Of a stretch of DNA of 64,000 nt, positions 43,541-52,044 are shown piece after piece. How positions within the stretch are numbered: position 1 is the stretch's first letter; each line of letters begins with the position of its first letter. The notes beneath the pieces are model-generated. The model was not told where the DNA came from, did no database searches, and worked only from the letters and a program-made list of their open reading frames with translations. The translations under genes and the position numbers were made by a program. The DNA lies in NCBI RefSeq assembly GCF_000775915.1, contig NZ_BBLT01000015.1, forward strand, positions 1 to 64,000, given 5' to 3'. This DNA is from Sporocytophaga myxococcoides. Its GTDB lineage: Bacteria; Bacteroidota; Bacteroidia; Cytophagales; Cytophagaceae.

Positions 43541-44695
43541 ATGAAAAAATGTTTAATTATTTTAAGCTTTGCAATGGCATGCTTAAAAGGTAATGCGCAA
43601 AATTCTTCTCCTTTTACTTTCAGGACTGAAATCACGGGTGATTTGATAAGCAATATGCAAGGTGGAAGAAAAAGCGGCCACAGCTATGTTGGTAAAATAG
43701 ATCTATCTTTGGGATTGTCTACTGAAAAAGCCGGATGGTTTAAAGGAGGAAAACTATTCCTGCATGCCTTCAATGCCCACGGTGGAAATCCATCCGCACG
43801 TTATGTCGGAGATATACAGCCTGTATCAAGAATAGAAGCAACAAACCGGATAAGTCTGTTTGAATTTTGGTATAGTCAGGATATAGGCAAATTTTCAATT
43901 CTTTTTGGTCAATTCGACATGAATTCTACCTTCGCAGTAAATGCTACTGCCGGCAATTTTCTAAACACCTCCTTCGGAATGTATCCTAGTATAGCATTGA
44001 ATGTGCCTTTATCTATCTATCCATATGCCACCCCATCTTTATATGCCAAATGGAAGCAATCCGAAAAACTTGCATTCCAGGCAGCAGTGTTCGATGGATC
44101 TCCATTAAAGTTTCAGGATAATCCTAATAACCTTAAGTGGCAAATTGATGGTAATAAGAGATTATTCTCAACATTTGAAATTCAGATGAAAGAAATTAAG
44201 GATTCGGTAGTAAAAGGAAATTATAAAATTGGAGGATATTATCACAATGGAGATTTCAGAGGCCTTTCCGATTCCTCAAATTCTGTGGATGGAAGTTACG
44301 GGATTTATGTTACTATGGACAGACTAATCTTTGCTGAAAATTCTAAGGATAACCAGGGAGTAACTGCATTTTTACAATCAGGGTCTAGTCCCGGGAAAAT
44401 CAATTTAGTAGATTTTTACTTAAGCACAGGGTTGATTTATACAGGTATACTACCTTCCCGTTCTAATGATATACTTGGTTTGGGATTCGTATATTCATCA
44501 ATAAATAATCATCTTCATAAAACTTATCCTATCAGTTATACTCAAAGCAGATGTTTAATAGAGTTGAATTATAAGGCAAAGTTTGGGAATAACTTTATAG
44601 TTCAGCCAGACTTCCAATATATAATCAATCCTGGTGCAAATCCGGCATTTAAAAATTCGCTTGTAGGTATTTTAAGGGTATCCCTTGTTTATTAA
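43541..44695 (+). CDS. OprB-type carbohydrate-selective porin
   Basis: 384 residues with a signal peptide (MKKCLIILSFAMACLKGNAQ). The barrel sequence shows OprB-family blocks: G-x-F-K-G-G-K-L-F-L-H near residue 75, RIEATNRISLFEFWYSQDIG, FGQFDMNSTFAVNATAGNFL, SIALNVPLSIYPYATPSLYA, and QAAVFDGSP. The C-terminal strand ends VGILRVSLVY. OprB porins pass sugars through the outer membrane. It lies between the CHASE3 MCP and the module C STAS gene on the same strand, an unusual neighbour for chemotaxis genes. It may be linked to sugar sensing, or the module may have been assembled around it by chance. Confidence 0.75.
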   Translation: MKKCLIILSFAMACLKGNAQNSSPFTFRTEITGDLISNMQGGRKSGHSYVGKIDLSLGLSTEKAGWFKGGKLFLHAFNAHGGNPSARYVGDIQPVSRIEATNRISLFEFWYSQDIGKFSILFGQFDMNSTFAVNATAGNFLNTSFGMYPSIALNVPLSIYPYATPSLYAKWKQSEKLAFQAAVFDGSPLKFQDNPNNLKWQIDGNKRLFSTFEIQMKEIKDSVVKGNYKIGGYYHNGDFRGLSDSSNSVDGSYGIYVTMDRLIFAENSKDNQGVTAFLQSGSSPGKINLVDFYLSTGLIYTGILPSRSNDILGLGFVYSSINNHLHKTYPISYTQSRCLIELNYKAKFGNNFIVQPDFQYIINPGANPAFKNSLVGILRVSLVY

Positions 44696-44824
44696 AGTAT
44701 ACAAATTGCTCTTAGTAATATTATGAAGAAGTTATCAGAAGGAACTTCGATACATCATCTAATGCGAAGGTAAGTGGCGCAAGTAATTCCGAAAAAAGAT
44801 ATAGTTTTTTTTAACCTAACTAAT

Positions 44825-45130
44825 ATGGAAAAATTTAATATTCAAAAAAAGCTATCTGACAATAAAGAGACCATTGATATTGTAGTTAGCGGGGATCTTA
44901 GCATCAAACATTCGGATTTTTTTTTCAAAGAATTGAAAGAAATAAAAAAGGTACATAAGACTTACAATATTCTTCTTATGGACATTGCCCGTATAGATAT
45001 TATGTGTTTACAAGTACTTATCTCATTCATGATTTATCTCCGGAATAATGATAAAGAAGTGAACCTCAAAAAGGAGTTAAGCGAAGAAATGAATCAATTA
45101 CTTCGTAATGCTGATATGCTAAGTAATTAA
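44825..45130 (+). CDS. STAS-domain protein (module C)
   Basis: 101 residues from the ATG at 44825 (MEKFNIQKKLSDNKETIDIV). The frame opens at a GTG at 44774, but the preceding 17 residues do not match the paralogues. Single STAS domain: VVSGDLSIKHSDFFFKELKE, then LMDIARIDIMCLQVLISFMI. The position of the phosphorylatable serine in D-S-S-G-type STAS proteins is I-D-I-M, so it lacks it, like the module A protein. It lies 22 bp before cheY of module C. Role inferred as an adaptor in the CheA pathway; partner unknown. Confidence 0.72.
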   Translation: MEKFNIQKKLSDNKETIDIVVSGDLSIKHSDFFFKELKEIKKVHKTYNILLMDIARIDIMCLQVLISFMIYLRNNDKEVNLKKELSEEMNQLLRNADMLSN

Positions 45131-45152
45131 TATAAATCAGGTAAATAAATAA

Positions 45153-45518
45153 ATGAAAAAGACGATTCTAATAGCTGATGATTCGGAAAGCGTAAGAGAA
45201 GTAGTTTCTTTTACTTTGATAAATGCGGGATATAATGTGCTTGTAGGAGTGGACGGAGAAGATGCGATGAAGTTTCTGGATGGGAAGGAGATTCATCTCG
45301 TCATCACAGATCTTCACATGCCGAAAAAGGACGGTATTGCTTTGATTAAGGAGATCCGCGGAAAAGCCGAATACCAGTATGTGCCGATCTTATTCCTTAC
45401 TACAGAGTCTCAGGCAGCGAAAAAGGATGAAGCTAAAGCAGCGGGAGCAACAGGTTGGATTGTAAAACCATTCGTTCCTGAAAAATTAATTTCCACCATT
45501 GAAAAAGTCATTAGATAA
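45153..45518 (+). CDS. cheY: Chemotaxis response regulator CheY (module C)
   Basis: 121-residue receiver with D9-D10, phospho-Asp D53 (VITDLHMP), Thr in LFLTTES and Lys in GWIVKPF; Trp again at the Tyr106 position. The stop overlaps the start of cheA (TAATG), so the two are translationally coupled. It is closest to the module B CheY (first 17 residues identical), consistent with B and C being a tandem duplication. Confidence 0.93.
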   Translation: MKKTILIADDSESVREVVSFTLINAGYNVLVGVDGEDAMKFLDGKEIHLVITDLHMPKKDGIALIKEIRGKAEYQYVPILFLTTESQAAKKDEAKAAGATGWIVKPFVPEKLISTIEKVIR

Positions 45519-47587
45519 TGGACAGATTTAAAGCGGTGTTCTTTGAGGAAGCCACCACACTCATCAATGAACTGGAAAGAGTTTCCCTCTTATTGCACAA
45601 TAATCCTTCGGATAGTTCGATCACAGAGCAGATCTTCCGAATCATGCACACATTGAAAGGTAATAGCACAATGTTTGGCTTTTACCGGATCGGAGATTTT
45701 ACACATCACTTTGAAACGCTCTATGATTATATCAGGGAAGGTAAAATGTCTGTAACGGATAATGTCCTAAACATAACATTTGCTTCTGTTGACCATCTGC
45801 GGGTGCTGCTTACAGACGTAGAGCTGGAAAATTCAGTCCATAAAATCAACCATGAAAACCTGATCCGAGGTCTAATTGAGGTTCTGAACGGTACTTCTGG
45901 TGAGGAGAGTATAAAAAACAATTCTTCTGATCATAAGATAGAGAATAAAGTTTCAGATTCTCCTACTTACTGGGTGAAATTTGTTCCTGAAAAGGGGTTG
46001 GTGAGAAAAGGGACTAATGTGTTATTCCTTCTAGATGATCTGTCTCAGCTTGGCGCAACTTATACAGTTTCAAATACGGAACGATTACCTGATTTTAAAA
46101 AACTCGATCCTGCTGAAATATATTTAAGCTGGGAAATTTATGTCTCAGGAAGTGTAACGGAAAACAGTATCTTGGATGTTTTCATGTTCGTTGAAGAAGA
46201 CTGCGAGCTTGAAATAAGAAAGATTTCAGAAACAAACTTACTGGATCAGGATGGCTTTTCTACTATTGCCCGAGATGTTTCTTTAAGCATTGATGATAAG
46301 ATTTTAAAGTTTGGCGGATTAGTAAAGAAATCTTCTTCTAAAAGTAGAATAGAGGAGGTAAGAAATAAGATGGAAAAAGCCAATGAGAGATCTATCATTA
46401 CTTCTAAAGATAATTCAATTTCAAGTATCAGGGTGGCTTCTGAAAAGCTGGATGAATTGATGAGTCTTGTAAGTGAGCTTGTAACTACTCAGGCAAGGTT
46501 AAATCTTGTTTCAGAACAGATTGCGTCCTCTGAACTAATAAGTATTTCAGAAAATATTGAAAAGATCACCCGTCAGTTAAGAGATAATACTTTTAGTATA
46601 TGTCTTATTCCGATTGAAAACTTATTGGTTCGATTTCAACGACTGGTGAGAGATCTTTCAACCCAATTGAATAAGGACGTTGTGTTTGTTTCTGAAGGTG
46701 CAGATACAGAACTGGACAAAAATATTATCGAAAACCTGGCAGATCCTCTGATGCATATTTTCCGGAATTCACTGGATCATGGAATTGAATCGGGAGAAGA
46801 GCGAGTGAAGAAAGGAAAACCTGCCCAAGGAAAAATCTTATTAAAGGCATTTTATTCCGGGAATAGTGTGATTATTCAGATCCGCGATGATGGAAAAGGA
46901 ATTGATCCGGAAATGATCAGGCAAAAGGCCATCAGCAAAGGATTAATCACTGCAGATCAGAATCTGGATCGGCGTCAGATCTTCGATCTTATTTTTCTTC
47001 CGGGATTTTCTACCGCAGAGAAAGTTACCGAGGTTTCTGGTCGTGGAGTAGGAATGGATGTAGTGAAAAGACAGATTACTGAAATCAGAGGTGAAGTGGA
47101 AGTAGAGTCCGTGCTCAACGAAGGAACTACCATTAATATTAAGCTTCCTCTTACACTTTCGATCATTGACGGATTGCTTGTAAAAATCAATGCTACACAT
47201 TTTGTAATACCATTAGGTAATGTGGATAAATGTTTTGAAGCAAATCATGAAGAATTTGTAGATAAGATCAATGACCTTATAATTCTGGACGGAGAGCAGG
47301 TGCCTTTTATATATCTGAGAGATGAATTTGATATAAAGGAAAATTGTCCTCAACTGCATCAGGTGGTGGTGGTGAAGCAGGACGATAGAAGGGTAGCTTT
47401 ATCGGTCGATACTATTATTGGAGAATATCAGGCAGTATTAAAACCACTTGGAAGGTTGTACAAAAGTGTGGACGTTATTTCAGGAGCGACGATCTTAGGA
47501 AATGGAGAGGTTGCTCTTGTTGTTGATCCCAACAGAATCATTAAGGAATATATATTTAATCAAATACATAACGAAGTTTTACAATGA
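45518..47587 (+). CDS. cheA: Chemotaxis histidine kinase CheA (module C)
   Basis: 689 residues. HPt with H44 (RIMHTLKGNSTMFGF), P2-like region (about 150-250, YWVKFVPEKGLVRKGTNVLF), dimerisation helices (SSIRVASEKLDELMSLVSEL), HATPase with N-box (HIFRNSLDHGIES), G1 (DDGKGID), F box (FLPGFSTAEKVTEVSGRG) and G2 (GRGVGMDVV), and C-terminal CheW-like domain. All catalytic elements are present. It overlaps cheY upstream and cheW downstream by a few bases. It is the only CheA left for the adjacent module B components and could also cross-talk with module A. Confidence 0.93.
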   Translation: MDRFKAVFFEEATTLINELERVSLLLHNNPSDSSITEQIFRIMHTLKGNSTMFGFYRIGDFTHHFETLYDYIREGKMSVTDNVLNITFASVDHLRVLLTDVELENSVHKINHENLIRGLIEVLNGTSGEESIKNNSSDHKIENKVSDSPTYWVKFVPEKGLVRKGTNVLFLLDDLSQLGATYTVSNTERLPDFKKLDPAEIYLSWEIYVSGSVTENSILDVFMFVEEDCELEIRKISETNLLDQDGFSTIARDVSLSIDDKILKFGGLVKKSSSKSRIEEVRNKMEKANERSIITSKDNSISSIRVASEKLDELMSLVSELVTTQARLNLVSEQIASSELISISENIEKITRQLRDNTFSICLIPIENLLVRFQRLVRDLSTQLNKDVVFVSEGADTELDKNIIENLADPLMHIFRNSLDHGIESGEERVKKGKPAQGKILLKAFYSGNSVIIQIRDDGKGIDPEMIRQKAISKGLITADQNLDRRQIFDLIFLPGFSTAEKVTEVSGRGVGMDVVKRQITEIRGEVEVESVLNEGTTINIKLPLTLSIIDGLLVKINATHFVIPLGNVDKCFEANHEEFVDKINDLIILDGEQVPFIYLRDEFDIKENCPQLHQVVVVKQDDRRVALSVDTIIGEYQAVLKPLGRLYKSVDVISGATILGNGEVALVVDPNRIIKEYIFNQIHNEVLQ

Positions 47588-48081
47588 GCATAGAAAATCT
47601 GAATGTAAGTAATTCTTACCTATCATTTAAGTTGGAAAACGAAACTTTTGCTGTAACTGTCGAAAGGGTACATGAAATATTGGAAATACCCACGGTAACA
47701 AAAGTTCCTAAATCTCCAGACTTTATGACAGGAGTAATTAACCTTAGAGGTAATGTCTTGCCTGTAATTGATACACGCATAAAATTTGGACTGGCTAAAA
47801 CTGATTTTACAATCGATTCCTGCATCATAGTTCTTTCTATCATGATGGAGAATGAACAGATCACCATTGGAGCATTGGTGGATTCGGTTCAGGAAGTACT
47901 TGAGCTTTCATCAGAAAAAATACTGCCTTCTCCTGCATTAGGAAGTAAATATAAAGCTGAGTTTATTCAAGGTATGATAAAGAACGATGAAGATTTCATC
48001 ATGGTCCTTAATATTGATGAAGTTTTTTCTATCAATGAACTTCATCAGATGAAAGAAAACACATCTGAAACCATTATTTAA
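47584..48081 (+). CDS. cheW: Chemotaxis adaptor CheW (module C)
   Basis: 165 residues with the CheW fold: SYLSFKLENETFAVTVERVH, KSPDFMTGVINLRGNVLPVI, and IGALVDSVQEVLEL. Overlaps the cheA stop by four bases (ATGA). Compared with module A CheW it has a short extra C-terminus. It links the MCPs to CheA; no MCP gene follows it here, so it probably serves the CHASE3 MCP upstream or receptors elsewhere. Confidence 0.92.
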   Translation: MSIENLNVSNSYLSFKLENETFAVTVERVHEILEIPTVTKVPKSPDFMTGVINLRGNVLPVIDTRIKFGLAKTDFTIDSCIIVLSIMMENEQITIGALVDSVQEVLELSSEKILPSPALGSKYKAEFIQGMIKNDEDFIMVLNIDEVFSINELHQMKENTSETII

Positions 48082-48210
48082 TTTTTAAACCTGTGAAATT
48101 ATACAACTATGAAAAATTTATTTTCGAATTCCTTTATTTGACTGGGATGCCCGGAGTTATATTTTACATGGGAGATAATTCCTCTAATCAATTAAGTGAT
48201 TTTATCCACT

Positions 48211-49041
48211 ATGGTTGTAGTAAAAATGTCTAATGAGGAGTTCAGAAAAATGAGCTCTATGATTTATTCGGATTATGGAATTAAAATGCCACCGTCAAAA
48301 AAAACATTGCTTGAATGCCGGCTTCAAAAACGATTGAACGCCCTTAATTTATATTCATTTAAGGAATATTGTGATTTTGTTTTCAGTCCCGAAGGACAAA
48401 GGACGGAACTGATTCAAATGATCGATGTAGTGACTACCAATAAAACCGATTTTTTCAGAGAGTCAATTCATTTCGATTTTCTTAGCAATCATTGCTTTCC
48501 AGCAATGACTATAGGGCGGGATGCCGGACGTCCATTACGGATTTGGAGTGCAGGTTGTTCTAGCGGAGAGGAACCCTACACCATCGCTATGGTTGCTAGT
48601 GAATTTGCAGAAACCCGACCTTTTAATTTTTCCATCTTTGGAACTGACCTCTCCACAGAGATACTTAAGAAAGCGGCTCTGGCTATTTATTCAGAAGAAA
48701 GAACCAGTGTGATTCCTCTGGTATTAAAAAGAAAATATTTTCTAAGAGGAAAAGATGATAAGAATAAAACATACAAAATAGTTCCTGAATTAAGGCAGAA
48801 GCTCTCCCTCCAAAGATTGAATTTCATGGATCATACCTATAATGTTCCATATAATTTTGATATAATATTTTGCAGGAATGTTCTTATTTATTTTGATAAA
48901 GAGACTCAGGAAAAAGTCATCAACCGATTATGCGATAAGCTCAATAAAGGAGGTATTTTCTTTTTGGGACATTCTGAATCTATTACGGATATGAATGTTC
49001 CTTTGCAACAGATTAAACCTACTATATTCAGACGAATTTAG
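48211..49041 (+). CDS. cheR: Chemotaxis methyltransferase CheR (module C)
   Basis: About 276 residues from the ATG at 48211; the open frame begins at a GTG at 48196, and another ATG at 48226 (MSNEEFRKMSSMIYSDYGIK) is equally plausible. N-terminal helical domain with MIDVVTTNKTDFFRESIHFD; SAM-binding motif RIWSAGCSSGEEPYTIAMVA; FDIIFCRNVLIYFDKETQEK. The beta-subdomain loop (FLRGKDDKNKTYKI) is as long as that of pentapeptide-binding CheRs. 130 bp separate it from cheW, leaving room for a promoter or regulatory spacer. Confidence 0.9.
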   Translation: MVVVKMSNEEFRKMSSMIYSDYGIKMPPSKKTLLECRLQKRLNALNLYSFKEYCDFVFSPEGQRTELIQMIDVVTTNKTDFFRESIHFDFLSNHCFPAMTIGRDAGRPLRIWSAGCSSGEEPYTIAMVASEFAETRPFNFSIFGTDLSTEILKKAALAIYSEERTSVIPLVLKRKYFLRGKDDKNKTYKIVPELRQKLSLQRLNFMDHTYNVPYNFDIIFCRNVLIYFDKETQEKVINRLCDKLNKGGIFFLGHSESITDMNVPLQQIKPTIFRRI

Positions 49042-49072
49042 AAGTATTGTTTTTAACAGATCAAGAGAGAAT

Positions 49073-49951
49073 ATGAAATTATCCGATGAAGAATTAATTC
49101 ATGAATTGCAATTGCGATTGTCGGAAAAACAACCCTCCTTAAAGGAGATGAATGATCTTATGGCACAACTTCAGCAGTTGAATAAGAAGCTGGAACAGTC
49201 GGAAACAATGAAGAGCAATTTTCTCTCTAATATTCGCAATGAGATCATTAATCCATTTACAGCGATTTTGGGATTATCCGAAAGTATTCTTAAGTCTAGT
49301 GGAGAGGATATGGACAAGGTAAAGACAATGGCCTCGCTAATACATCTGGAAGCTTTCGGTCTGGATTTTCAATTAAGAAATATATTCGCTGCCGCCGAAT
49401 TAGAAGCGGGGGAAGGACATCCTCAAATTATTACTACAGAAATTACAAACCTTTTGAAGGGCGCTATTGATTCATTCAAAGAGATGGCCAACAGGAAAAT
49501 TCTTGTGATAGAATTTTCTTCCTCACCATCCGAGATAAAATTTAATACTGATCCTTTAAAGTTTCAGCTTATCATTTCCAACCTTTTGTCCAATGCCATA
49601 GAGTTTAGCTACCCTGATTCTAAGATCAATATTTATGCTGGCCTGCAATCAGAGGGCTTAGTGATCAAGGTAACGGATTATGGAATTGGAATCAAAGCGG
49701 TAGATGTTCCTAAAATATTTGACAGGTTTCAGCAGCTGGAATCTGGAATGACCAAGAGCCACAAAGGACATGGTCTGGGGCTTGCCGTAGCTCAGGCCCT
49801 GGCGGAAAACTTAAAAGGAACTTTAAGTGTATCATCTGGCAAACAAGGTAGCACCTTTATTCTTTTTCTTCCATTGTCTGAGGAATGGAACAATTCAAAT
49901 TATTCAGAAGAAGGAAACGATACATTTTTTATTAACGAGGAAAAGTTTTAA
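49073..49951 (+). CDS. Histidine-kinase-like protein lacking the phospho-accepting His
   Basis: 292 residues from the ATG at 49073 (MKLSDEELIHELQLRLSEKQ). The frame extends upstream into cheR, but that part is not kinase-like. A short coiled coil leads to an H-box reading NFLSNIRNEIINPFTAILGL. The usual S-H-E-(I/L) is R-N-E-I, so N56 replaces His. The HATPase_c domain looks complete: N-box (LIISNLLSNAIEFS), G1 (DYGIGI), F-box (KIFDRFQQLE) and G2 (GHGLGLAV). It has no membrane segment or sensor domain. It sits between cheR and cheD on the same strand and ends N-E-E-K-F. It may be an ATP-binding regulator or phosphatase rather than a kinase. It has no counterpart in module A. Confidence 0.8.
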   Translation: MKLSDEELIHELQLRLSEKQPSLKEMNDLMAQLQQLNKKLEQSETMKSNFLSNIRNEIINPFTAILGLSESILKSSGEDMDKVKTMASLIHLEAFGLDFQLRNIFAAAELEAGEGHPQIITTEITNLLKGAIDSFKEMANRKILVIEFSSSPSEIKFNTDPLKFQLIISNLLSNAIEFSYPDSKINIYAGLQSEGLVIKVTDYGIGIKAVDVPKIFDRFQQLESGMTKSHKGHGLGLAVAQALAENLKGTLSVSSGKQGSTFILFLPLSEEWNNSNYSEEGNDTFFINEEKF

Positions 49952-49963
49952 ACAGGGAGGTGA

Positions 49964-50416
49964 ATGAATAAAATTTTGACACATTACCTGTATCCAGCTG
50001 CTTTATTTGCAGATAATCGTCCTCATGAAGTAATTACTGTCTTAGGGACCTGCGTATCAGTTTGTCTTTATGATCCGGTACTTAAAATAGGAGGTATCAA
50101 TCATTATATGCTTCCATTATGGAACGGCGAAGGTTTACCTTCACCTAAATATGGAAATATTGCGATTGAAAAGCTGCAGGAAAAAATGATTTGTCTTGGC
50201 AGCCAAAAGAAAGATCTGCAAGCTAAAATTTTTGGTGGTTTAGGAAAGTCTACCACTGCCAATGTTCTCAATATCGGGCAGCGGAACTGTAAACTTGCTA
50301 AAGTAATGTTGAAACAGATGCAGATACCAATTGTAGCAAGTCATTTAGGAGGAGGTTTAGCCCGTAAGTTGAAATTCTATACTCATACAGGTGAAGTTCA
50401 TATGAAATTTGTTTAA
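49964..50416 (+). CDS. cheD: Chemoreceptor glutamine deamidase CheD (module C)
   Basis: 150 residues, intact. Catalytic Cys in VLGTCVSVCLYDP and His in GGINHYMLP, followed by AKIFGGLGKSTTANVLNIGQ and the C-terminal FYTHTGEVHMKF. CheD deamidates specific glutamines on MCPs and in some bacteria binds CheY phosphatases. It starts with ATG behind GGGAGGTG, one of the clearest ribosome binding sites in the window. It is the only intact copy, because the module A gene is frameshifted. Confidence 0.92.
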   Translation: MNKILTHYLYPAALFADNRPHEVITVLGTCVSVCLYDPVLKIGGINHYMLPLWNGEGLPSPKYGNIAIEKLQEKMICLGSQKKDLQAKIFGGLGKSTTANVLNIGQRNCKLAKVMLKQMQIPIVASHLGGGLARKLKFYTHTGEVHMKFV

Positions 50417-50453
50417 GTCTGATGATATTGTCTGACCTTTTAAATTGTAACCC

Positions 50454-51518
50454 GTGAAAAATAAAATAAAAGTTTTGATTGTTGATGATTCTGCGGTGGT
50501 GAGGAAAATGTTAACAGAAATTCTGAATTCTGATTCTACCATAGAGGTGATGGCAACCGCTTCTGATCCTTATTTTGCGGCGATGAAAATACAGCACGAA
50601 ATCCCTGATGTGATTACGCTTGATGTTGAGATGCCCAAAATGGATGGATTGACATTCTTAAGAAAGATTATGTCTCAGCACCCTATTCCTGTTGTGATTA
50701 TTTCAAGTCTTACAGATAAAGGTACAGAGACAGCGATAAAGGCATTAGAATATGGAGCCGTGGAAGTAATTACAAAACCCAAATTGGAATCCAATGAGTC
50801 GTGGGAAGATTCGAAAATGAGGATCATCGATATTATTAAAGCGGCTTCACTATCAAAACCAGGACGTAAAGCCCACTTCGAGAAGGTAGCTCCAAAATTA
50901 TCTGCGGATGCCATGATTAGTTCTTCCGGTCCTACCAGCATGATCAAGACAACTGAGAAGGTAGTTGCTGTCGGTGCTTCTACTGGTGGAACTGAAGCGA
51001 TCCGTGTGCTGCTCGAAGGGATGCCCCTGGATGCTCCGGGTATTGTCATTGTGCAACATATGCCCGAATTGTTTACCAAATCATTTGCCTTGAGACTCAA
51101 CGAGCTTTGCAGGATCACAGTGAAAGAAGCGGAGAATGGGGATAGTGTTTTAAGGGGAAGAGCATTAATTGCCCCAGGGAACAAACATATGCTGCTTAAA
51201 AGAAGTGGTGCAAGATATTATGTAGAAGTGAAAGATGGCCCATTGGTAAACAGACACAAACCTGCGGTAGATGTGCTGTTTAGATCTACTGCCCGTTACG
51301 CTGGCGCTAACAGTATCGGAGTATTACTTACAGGAATGGGTGATGACGGTGCAAAAGGGTTATTGGAAATGAAACAAGCAGGGGCAAAAACCATTGCTCA
51401 GGATGAGAAAAGCAGTGTGGTGTTTGGAATGCCTAAAGAAGCTATAAAATTAGATGCCGCGGATAAAGTACTTTCACTTGAGCTTATTGCTTCTCAAATA
51501 TTAAAGCTAACGTTATAG
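50454..51518 (+). CDS. cheB: Protein-glutamate methylesterase/deamidase CheB (module C)
   Basis: 354 residues starting at a GTG. Receiver domain with D11-D12 and phospho-Asp D57 ([13 protein letters not shown]), linker (about 125-165), then the esterase domain with catalytic S176 ([11 protein letters not shown]), H202 ([13 protein letters not shown]) and D298 ([12 protein letters not shown]). It removes methyl groups added by CheR and is activated by CheA phosphorylation. It is the only intact CheB here. The module A copy aligns throughout but is broken by several frameshifts. It lies 37 bp after cheD and closes the module. Confidence 0.93.
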   Translation: MKNKIKVLIVDDSAVVRKMLTEILNSDSTIEVMATASDPYFAAMKIQHEIPDVITLDVEMPKMDGLTFLRKIMSQHPIPVVIISSLTDKGTETAIKALEYGAVEVITKPKLESNESWEDSKMRIIDIIKAASLSKPGRKAHFEKVAPKLSADAMISSSGPTSMIKTTEKVVAVGASTGGTEAIRVLLEGMPLDAPGIVIVQHMPELFTKSFALRLNELCRITVKEAENGDSVLRGRALIAPGNKHMLLKRSGARYYVEVKDGPLVNRHKPAVDVLFRSTARYAGANSIGVLLTGMGDDGAKGLLEMKQAGAKTIAQDEKSSVVFGMPKEAIKLDAADKVLSLELIASQILKLTL

Positions 51519-51664
51519 AATGTCATGAAGAATTTTATTATAAGAATATTTAATGTTCAGTAAGGTATTATAAGGTATCATTGTTGTCCGACTAAAATTT
51601 AAAGGTAGGAACTAATGAAAGTCCCTCCCTTATATTTATGTTTGTTTTGCGAGCAAATCATAAC
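51519..51664. other. Spacer possibly containing an IS left end
   Basis: Short spacer after cheB. TTGTCCGACTAAAATTTAAA at about 51583-51602 resembles terminal sequences of IS4-type elements and lies just upstream of the transposase remnant, so it may be the old left end. This is a guess from position. Confidence 0.3.
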
Positions 51665-51945
51665 ATGATCAAAGATAAAAAATTTGTCGGACAGCCGATA
51701 TTATCACAAGTATTTTCTTGTATTCCTTCCAAAGTTGTTGAGGTTTGTGCTTTTAGACATAAATCCAATCGATATTATAAGAAATACCAGTAAGGGTTAC
51801 ATCTGGTTAGTCTGCTTTATGGAGTTTTTAGTTACTGTAATGGGCTTAGAGAGATCTGTGAAGGCATGCTTGCTTGTAAAGGTAAATTGCTTCATTTAGG
51901 TCTTGATAAAGCTCCTGCCCGAAGTATTGGCGGGCAAATAAGTAT
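51665..51945 (+). pseudogene. Remnant of an IS4-family transposase
   Basis: From the ATG at 51665: MIKDKKFVGQPILSQVFSCI then PSKVVEVCAFRHKSNRYYKK and a stop. After a frameshift the sequence goes on as HLVSLLYGVFSYCNGLREIC and EGMLACKGKLLHLGLDKAPA, then R-S. This is the N-terminal (DUF4372-like) domain of IS4-family transposases, where the L-R-x-I ... K-L-x-H-L-G-(I/L) ... R-S segment is diagnostic. The catalytic DDE core is missing. A dead IS relic just after chemotaxis module C. Confidence 0.75.
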
Positions 51946-52044
51946 TTTAGAAAGAATTAATATACAATATCCTAAGTTCAACATCTTGAAACTAGGTGGG
52001 GATTAGACATATTATTTACTTTAAATTGACCAATAGAAAGATAA

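Noticed and set aside
43541-44695. Porin as a classical chemotaxis component
   Set aside because: The sequence is a standard OprB-like outer-membrane barrel; only its position links it to chemotaxis.
50675-51184. 169-codon minus-strand frame opposite cheB
   Set aside because: cheB on the plus strand is complete with all catalytic residues; the antisense frame has no recognisable domain.
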